From: Prochlorococcus marinus str. AS9601
Lineage (GTDB): Bacteria > Cyanobacteriota > Cyanobacteriia > PCC-6307 > Cyanobiaceae
Direction of reading: 5' to 3'
Assembly (NCBI RefSeq): GCF_000015645.1
Contig: NC_008816.1
Location: forward strand, 558,001 to 622,000
DNA: 64,000 bases
The stretch's first letter is position 1. Every line of letters starts with the position of its first letter. The position numbers and the translations under genes are program-made. Under the pieces are notes generated by a model. That model searched no databases. It was not told where the DNA came from and worked only from the letters and a program-made list of their open reading frames with translations. Shown here piece by piece: positions 58,131 through 64,000 of the stretch.

Positions 58131-59063
58131 TTAACTTAAAGTCCCTCCACAACTTGACCCTGCACCTGCAGTGCAAGCAAAACAATGCTCTTTAACAGCT
58201 ACCCCGTAGTCAAAAGTAAATGATTCATCCAATAGATCAAAAAGTGTCTTTGGCCCTTTATTTTCTCGGAAATTGATCTGTTGGTTAAAGTCACAATCAT
58301 AAATTTCTCCTAACCAATTTACGCTAATAGTTTTTTTACACATAAGATTTTCTAAATTATTTTCATTAAAATTTTCTTTTAGTAATTTGTAATAAGTATT
58401 TAGTTTCCCTTCTCTTCTTAGAGATTCTTCATATCTATTTATTGGCATATTAGTTATTGTGTATAAATTATTAAAAACAATATTATATTTTTCGAATAGT
58501 ATTTTTTTATAATTTTTTTCCAATATTTCCTGAGAAGGAGGAAGAATAGGGCTTACAGGATTGTAAACAAGATTTAATTGCAATCCAGTTTCTTTCTTTC
58601 CATAGCCTAAATTATTAAGAATTTTTATAGCATTAATACTTTTTTCAAAAACCCCAAGACCCCTTTGAATCTCAACATTATTTTTTTCATAACACGGCAG
58701 CGAAGCAGTGACTATTACTTTATTCTTTGCAAGAAATTGAGGAAGATCTTCATAACCTTCTTCAAAGAAAATTGTTAAATTGCATCTATCAATAATATCA
58801 ACTTGTTTTGTGCTCAAACTAGCTATTAGGTTTTTAAATTCTGGGTGAAGTTCTGGCGCGCCACCTGTTATATCTAAAGTCTTGATTTTGTACTTATCAA
58901 TTATTTTTGGAATGAGAGATATTATTTCATTGGACATCTTTTCAGTCCTCAGAGGACTTGAATTAACATGACAATGCTTACAAGCCTGATTGCATTTATA
59001 ACCTATATTGATTTGCAATGTTTCTATAGGTTCTTTATATATTGAGGGGAATTTTTCTTTCAT
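58131..59063 (-). CDS. arsS: Arsenosugar biosynthesis radical SAM protein ArsS-like
   Basis: This 310-residue radical SAM enzyme has CX3CX2C with Cys24, Cys28 and Cys31 for the 4Fe-4S cluster (KCNQACKHCH), the TGGAPELHPEF region and a C-terminal DUF3641-type Cys-rich part (CKKTISVNWLGEIYDCDFNQQ region and CFACTAGAGSSCGG). ArsS joins a 5'-deoxyadenosyl group to dimethylarsinate, leading to arsenosugars in cyanobacteria. I see no arsM in this window. Confidence 0.85.
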   Translation of the reverse strand: MKEKFPSIYKEPIETLQINIGYKCNQACKHCHVNSSPLRTEKMSNEIISLIPKIIDKYKIKTLDITGGAPELHPEFKNLIASLSTKQVDIIDRCNLTIFFEEGYEDLPQFLAKNKVIVTASLPCYEKNNVEIQRGLGVFEKSINAIKILNNLGYGKKETGLQLNLVYNPVSPILPPSQEILEKNYKKILFEKYNIVFNNLYTITNMPINRYEESLRREGKLNTYYKLLKENFNENNLENLMCKKTISVNWLGEIYDCDFNQQINFRENKGPKTLFDLLDESFTFDYGVAVKEHCFACTAGAGSSCGGTLS

Positions 59064-59103
59064 AAATCTATTATTTATAAATTGTCATTTGAAAATTCAA
59101 AAG

Positions 59104-60324
59104 TCAACTACTTTTTTTAAAGTTTGATCTCTTATTAGCAAGTTCAATAAACCAACTTATATATTCTTTGGGACCATTTTGAAAAACCAAGTCAAACTTT
59201 AAGTTGTCATAAAGATCACTGATCCCTTTTAAACCAGTTTTTTTTGTAGAGGGTCTTTCAACTTCACCAGAACTACTATCTACAAAAATTATTTTATTAT
59301 TAATACCAAATTCATCCCCTAATATTTGTATAAATTCTAAAAAAGATCTGTCACTTCCTCCTCTTGAATAACTATTTTCACCATTATTTTTTTTTGATGT
59401 TATTGTGTCACCAACTCCTACAATCAAAGGCATGTTTTCTGTTTGAATAGTTCTTTTGCATAAATCAATTTTTCCCGCAATAGAACTTGGAGAGTCTCTA
59501 AAATTAAAATTTCTTCCAAAAGGAGCTTTACCAGTTTTATCCGCAATAAATCTATTTAAAAGAAATAAAACTCCAGAATCTTTAACTGCTCCTTTAATAA
59601 GTAATTGTATGTCTGTTGATCCGATATCATCTTGAGAAGAAAGTTTAATTGTTTCTCTACCATTTTTATTACCTAAATTTGGTGAAATATGAAGGAAAAA
59701 TGAGTTTTTGAGGCCTTCGGATTCAGCTTTTAAAATGATTTCATTCATCATTTTTTCAAAACTAATTTGAATAAGCTTTCTTTTATCAGAATCTTCATGA
59801 ACTAAATCAAATAGACTATTGAAATTAATCGTTGGCGAGAAGCGTGTTTCACATATTGATTTTACTGCGTGAAAATTGATATCCTTTTGGCTAAGTTCAG
59901 GAAAAATGTTCTTAACTATATAATTAAATTTTGGTCTTATTAAACTAGGTACTTTAGATAAAAAACTTAGTTCTTTTTCTGAGACTCCTTCAAAACTTAT
60001 TTCACCATTACTGTCTTGATACTCTACTCCACAGGCAGCTAAACCTCTTAAATATAGTTCTTTGTTTTTAGGCTCAGTGGTGCTCCTTAAACTCCTCTCT
60101 ATTATTCTGTTGACTCCTCTTGGACCTTCATGTTCCCCGCAAGTTAATACAAAGAATTCCTCGGCAAATTCTTTAACTGCATAGATATATTTTGATTCTA
60201 GTTCTCTAGTCATTGGATCTTTAACTAAAGGGATACAAACTCCGTCAATGTCTTGAATAAATAAAATATTTTTAGAATAAATTAATTGTTTTTGTTCATT
60301 TAAATTACTTGCCATATATTCCAT
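59104..60324 (-). CDS. stpA: Glucosylglycerol-3-phosphate phosphatase-like (StpA)
   Basis: StpA in salt-tolerant cyanobacteria dephosphorylates glucosylglycerol 3-phosphate to the compatible solute glucosylglycerol. The 406-residue protein has the HAD-type nucleophile DIDGVC (Asp25, Asp27) and a FAEEFFVLTCGEHEGPRGVNRI-like region (cited pieces FVLTCGEH and GPRGVN) that matches StpA. The length fits the Synechocystis protein. Met1 or Met4 may be the start. High-light Prochlorococcus is thought to make glucosylglycerate and sucrose, so the true substrate may differ. Confidence 0.8.
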   Translation of the reverse strand: MEYMASNLNEQKQLIYSKNILFIQDIDGVCIPLVKDPMTRELESKYIYAVKEFAEEFFVLTCGEHEGPRGVNRIIERSLRSTTEPKNKELYLRGLAACGVEYQDSNGEISFEGVSEKELSFLSKVPSLIRPKFNYIVKNIFPELSQKDINFHAVKSICETRFSPTINFNSLFDLVHEDSDKRKLIQISFEKMMNEIILKAESEGLKNSFFLHISPNLGNKNGRETIKLSSQDDIGSTDIQLLIKGAVKDSGVLFLLNRFIADKTGKAPFGRNFNFRDSPSSIAGKIDLCKRTIQTENMPLIVGVGDTITSKKNNGENSYSRGGSDRSFLEFIQILGDEFGINNKIIFVDSSSGEVERPSTKKTGLKGISDLYDNLKFDLVFQNGPKEYISWFIELANKRSNFKKSS

Positions 60325-60487
60325 ATTTATAATTATTTTTTTCTTTTAGTTTCCACTTTCTCAGAAATTATAAATTAAAAAACTCAATATTTTCAATAAA
60401 TAATTTGCTATGGTCAAAAATTGCTTTAATGTAGAAAAATGTTGATATGTGAAAAGAAATTAAAAAAATTATCGAGAGTTTCCAAAA

Positions 60488-61996
60488 ATGAAGAATAATT
60501 TCGTAGAAAACATCAAAGATGAAAAATATTTTTATTCATTAATTAATGATATAAAGAATAGCAAAGTTGGATTTTACAGTGTTGGTTTATATCCTGCATC
60601 ACTAGCATACAACTGTGCTATGCATGGAAAATCAAATAATATTCTCTTGGCTCCTAGGGAAGATAGAGATTTGTTAGGTGCTTTCTCAAATGATGTTATT
60701 TCTGATATGGATAATGAGATTATTGAAAAGATTAAGAGAATGGGAAATTATTATTCAGAGGGAAAAATAAAGTCTTTTGATCTAAAAGATCTCCTCTTGA
60801 AATGTGAGATAGTTATTCTTGCTTCAAATAGTAATCACATACAAGATGATGTTAAAAATGCTTTAGAACTAAGAAAAAATTTAAAAAGAGAAAATGTGGT
60901 TCTTGGTTGCCTAGTCGGTTCTTTTTGTATTGATAATAAAAATAAAAACCCTTTTATTCTTTGCAATAAATATCCAAATTTAGCCTTTTTTACAGGATTT
61001 CATCGTCACGGAGCTTTACGAAATCCTAATGATAGTTTTACTGCAAATTTCTGCCATCCTGATGCGCTAACAGCATTAATAGGAGCACGCATTTTGAATC
61101 AATTATCACCGAAAATTCAAGTTTCTCCTGGAGTTCACAATATTGAATGTCAATATATAAAGTCTATAAAAAATATATCATCAATATTTGCAGGTTTTGT
61201 AAATAACTTTCATTCCGATAAGCCAGGAATGCTGCCTACCATTAATACGATTTTGTTAACTCAATGTTTAGATCAGGCCGCATCAGTATCAATAAAAGTT
61301 AGAAAAGAAAATAAATTAGAGAATAAATATCTTTCATTAAAAGAACTTGGTTATGGTGAAGAAATAATTAGTGCAAGGGAAATAATTAATGATAAATTTT
61401 TTGAAAAAGGAGATTATACTTTTTCTCAATTAAATGCTGTTAAGGCTGATGTTTTAGGGAGTATGACTCTACCAACTGAAGGGAAACCAACACGGAATTT
61501 TCAAGCAGGACAAGTTTTATCAGATATGCTTTTGCAACTCAACAGATGTCCAAAAGATGTCTCAGAATTTGTAAATTGGTGTAATAAATACTCTCTCAGT
61601 CAAGGAGGTTTAGAAGGTCTAAAATCTTTAAAATTTTGGCCAGACATTTATAAGGAATTCAAAATTAAAAATAACAATTGTTCAATGATTAATCTGATTT
61701 ATTTATGCTTTAATGCTAATTCAGAAGAGAAAAAAGAAATTTATAATGTTTTAATTAGTTCAGAAGAAATCACTAATTTTTGCCAAGAATCTGTGAAATC
61801 CGAATTATCTTTCGAACTAAATGAAAAATTAAAAGGAGATTATCTTTTTGATGATATTGAAAACTTTTATAAGAAATTATTTATTGAAAAAGAGCAAAAT
61901 GCCCTTAAAACAAATGAAGACAGTAATCAAATTTCTAAAAAAAATCCTAGTTATATTAAAGTATTGAAAATTATTAATAAATATTTTAATAATTGA
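60488..61996 (+). CDS. Unrecognised 502-aa protein with Rossmann-like N-terminus
   Basis: I do not recognise this family. Residues 25-45 read VGFYSVGLYPASLAYNCAMHG, a strand-loop-helix like the nucleotide-binding start of glycerol-3-phosphate or 6-phosphogluconate dehydrogenases, with a GxxPAS loop instead of GxGxxG. Later CEIVILASNSNHIQDD and NVVLGCLVGSF match the second half of such a fold. The middle (about 168-200) has FHRHGALRNPND and CHPDALTALIGARILNQL, rich in His. The C-terminal 130 residues are helical, acidic and unlike known folds. The gene is divergent from stpA (163-bp gap), suggesting a linked role in glycerol-containing solute metabolism, but this is inference. Confidence 0.6.
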   Translation: MKNNFVENIKDEKYFYSLINDIKNSKVGFYSVGLYPASLAYNCAMHGKSNNILLAPREDRDLLGAFSNDVISDMDNEIIEKIKRMGNYYSEGKIKSFDLKDLLLKCEIVILASNSNHIQDDVKNALELRKNLKRENVVLGCLVGSFCIDNKNKNPFILCNKYPNLAFFTGFHRHGALRNPNDSFTANFCHPDALTALIGARILNQLSPKIQVSPGVHNIECQYIKSIKNISSIFAGFVNNFHSDKPGMLPTINTILLTQCLDQAASVSIKVRKENKLENKYLSLKELGYGEEIISAREIINDKFFEKGDYTFSQLNAVKADVLGSMTLPTEGKPTRNFQAGQVLSDMLLQLNRCPKDVSEFVNWCNKYSLSQGGLEGLKSLKFWPDIYKEFKIKNNNCSMINLIYLCFNANSEEKKEIYNVLISSEEITNFCQESVKSELSFELNEKLKGDYLFDDIENFYKKLFIEKEQNALKTNEDSNQISKKNPSYIKVLKIINKYFNN

Positions 61997-62009
61997 TTAT
62001 TTTTCTAAT

Positions 62010-62747
62010 TTGCTAGAAAGCAAAGTTTTAATTTATTTACTAATCTTGATTGCAGGGTTAGAATTATTATGGTTTAAAAGGTTTTTTTTGAAAAAGGAAT
62101 TAACTCATCGTTCTCATGAACTTAAAGCTCTTGGTTGGAATCAAGAAGACTTAACAAGATACGAAGATTTATGGGACTACAGCCAAAGATGGGGATTAAT
62201 AAATTTAGAAAGAGAAGACAGACAGTTTTTAAAGCAGGCAGAAAAGTTACTCCCAAAGATCCAAAATAAAAAGATATCCGTTAAAAAAACTATTGAAGAA
62301 AAATCTTATTATCTATGGTTAAATTTTTACCTTGATGAAATTAATATTTTTAGTAATTCTAATCTTCCAAAAAATAAATATGGTGTTTGGACACTCTTAA
62401 TTGAAGAGGAAATAAAACTTCTTGAGGAATTACAACCAGTTTTGGGTCTTCCAGATACTTTAAAAGCTAAGAATCTATATGAAAATAGAAAAGAGCTTAT
62501 AAATAAAGCTTTTAGCGAATTTGATGCTAAGAACAATGATAAGTGTTTCAATTTTGATGAGGTTCTTAACAACTCTGAAAAAGATGTTGGTAAGAATTGG
62601 AAATCAATTACTGAAAAAGATCCTGAGGCTAATAAAACTTTTCCAATAATTGATTCTGCAAATATTGAGAAACTCAGATCTGCGATAACAGAGGATTTGA
62701 GTACATATATGAAAGATAATTACCCCTCATTAAAAAAGGATTTATAA
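62010..62747 (+). CDS. Membrane-anchored protein, unknown
   Basis: This 245-residue protein has a single N-terminal hydrophobic helix (about 5-24, LIYLLILIAGLELLW) followed by a charged region with WNQEDLTRYEDLWDYSQRWG and alternating acidic and basic helices. No known domain is recognised. The start is TTG at 62010, 13 bp after the 502-aa gene, so the two are probably in one transcript. AT-rich Lys/Asn/Glu codon use is typical of the genome. Confidence 0.7.
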   Translation: MLESKVLIYLLILIAGLELLWFKRFFLKKELTHRSHELKALGWNQEDLTRYEDLWDYSQRWGLINLEREDRQFLKQAEKLLPKIQNKKISVKKTIEEKSYYLWLNFYLDEINIFSNSNLPKNKYGVWTLLIEEEIKLLEELQPVLGLPDTLKAKNLYENRKELINKAFSEFDAKNNDKCFNFDEVLNNSEKDVGKNWKSITEKDPEANKTFPIIDSANIEKLRSAITEDLSTYMKDNYPSLKKDL

Positions 62748-62803
62748 ATATTTATCTTTTTTTTGTTTTTTTTTGGGACTTTTCTAAGTTAAATAGATAA
62801 TAG

Positions 62804-64000
<1,197 letters not shown>

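Overview
The window looks like chromosome from a high-light-adapted Prochlorococcus (or a very close relative). The sequence is very AT-rich, gaps between genes are short, and many genes use TTG or GTG starts. It encodes a Pcb divinyl-chlorophyll antenna protein (48573-49631), plant-type menaquinone/phylloquinone genes, NdhD, Ycf51, a CrtL-type lycopene cyclase and a glycogen pathway. As far as I recall, the order from hemE and glgB through pcbA and crtL to fur, arsS and metY matches the published high-light Prochlorococcus gene order. The strain cannot be fixed from the sequence alone. I see no tRNA, rRNA, CRISPR array, insertion sequence, phage or integrase, so this is conserved core chromosome rather than a genomic island.

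Layout. 1-6120 is a minus-strand run: ycf51, a helix-hairpin-helix protein, a small secreted protein, a CocE-type hydrolase, glgB and hemE (cut by the left edge). 6173-12481 is plus: a giant TamB-like protein, proA, folB and a lipase. 12474-21546 is a minus-strand cluster: an RG-rich ribbon-helix-helix-like protein, trpS, thrS, glk, thrB, ndhD and an M3 oligopeptidase. 21712-26788 is a compact plus unit: a DUF697 membrane protein, a manganese-type ABC transporter (mntC, mntA, mntB) and a DUF4336 protein. Then come a DUF760 protein and lepB (minus), menD-menB-glgA-murF (plus), glmU, an MnmC-like methyltransferase and aroA (minus). 37062-43620 holds comB, a nitrilase-family amidase, a cell-wall amidase, murI, a polyprenyl diphosphate synthase and acs. 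43617-48241 has a DUF1350 hydrolase, an exonuclease, a DUF3721 protein with pentapeptide-like repeats, hisS and several small genes, one of them only 58 codons. pcbA stands alone with a 331-bp upstream gap and a strong terminator. The right end carries a GltS-like symporter, a GST, a GIY-YIG membrane protein, two SDRs, lycopene cyclase, MscS, an isochorismatase-family protein, a Fur-family regulator, ArsS, StpA, an unrecognised Rossmann-like 502-aa protein, a membrane-anchored protein and metY (cut by the right edge).

How it fits together. The window covers central photoautotroph functions: glycogen (glgA, glgB, glk), envelope building (murF, murI, glmU, amidase, TamB, lepB), quinone, carotenoid and tetrapyrrole synthesis (menD, menB, sds, crtL, hemE), translation (thrS, trpS, hisS), amino acids (proA, thrB, aroA, metY) and photosynthesis (pcbA, ndhD, Mn uptake). 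The least understood parts are the stpA/502-aa divergent pair, the Fur/ArsS corner, the pentapeptide-like DUF3721 protein, the RG/RHH protein heading the synthetase cluster, the DUF697 and DUF4336 partners of the Mn transporter, and the small genes and spaced repeats around pcbA.
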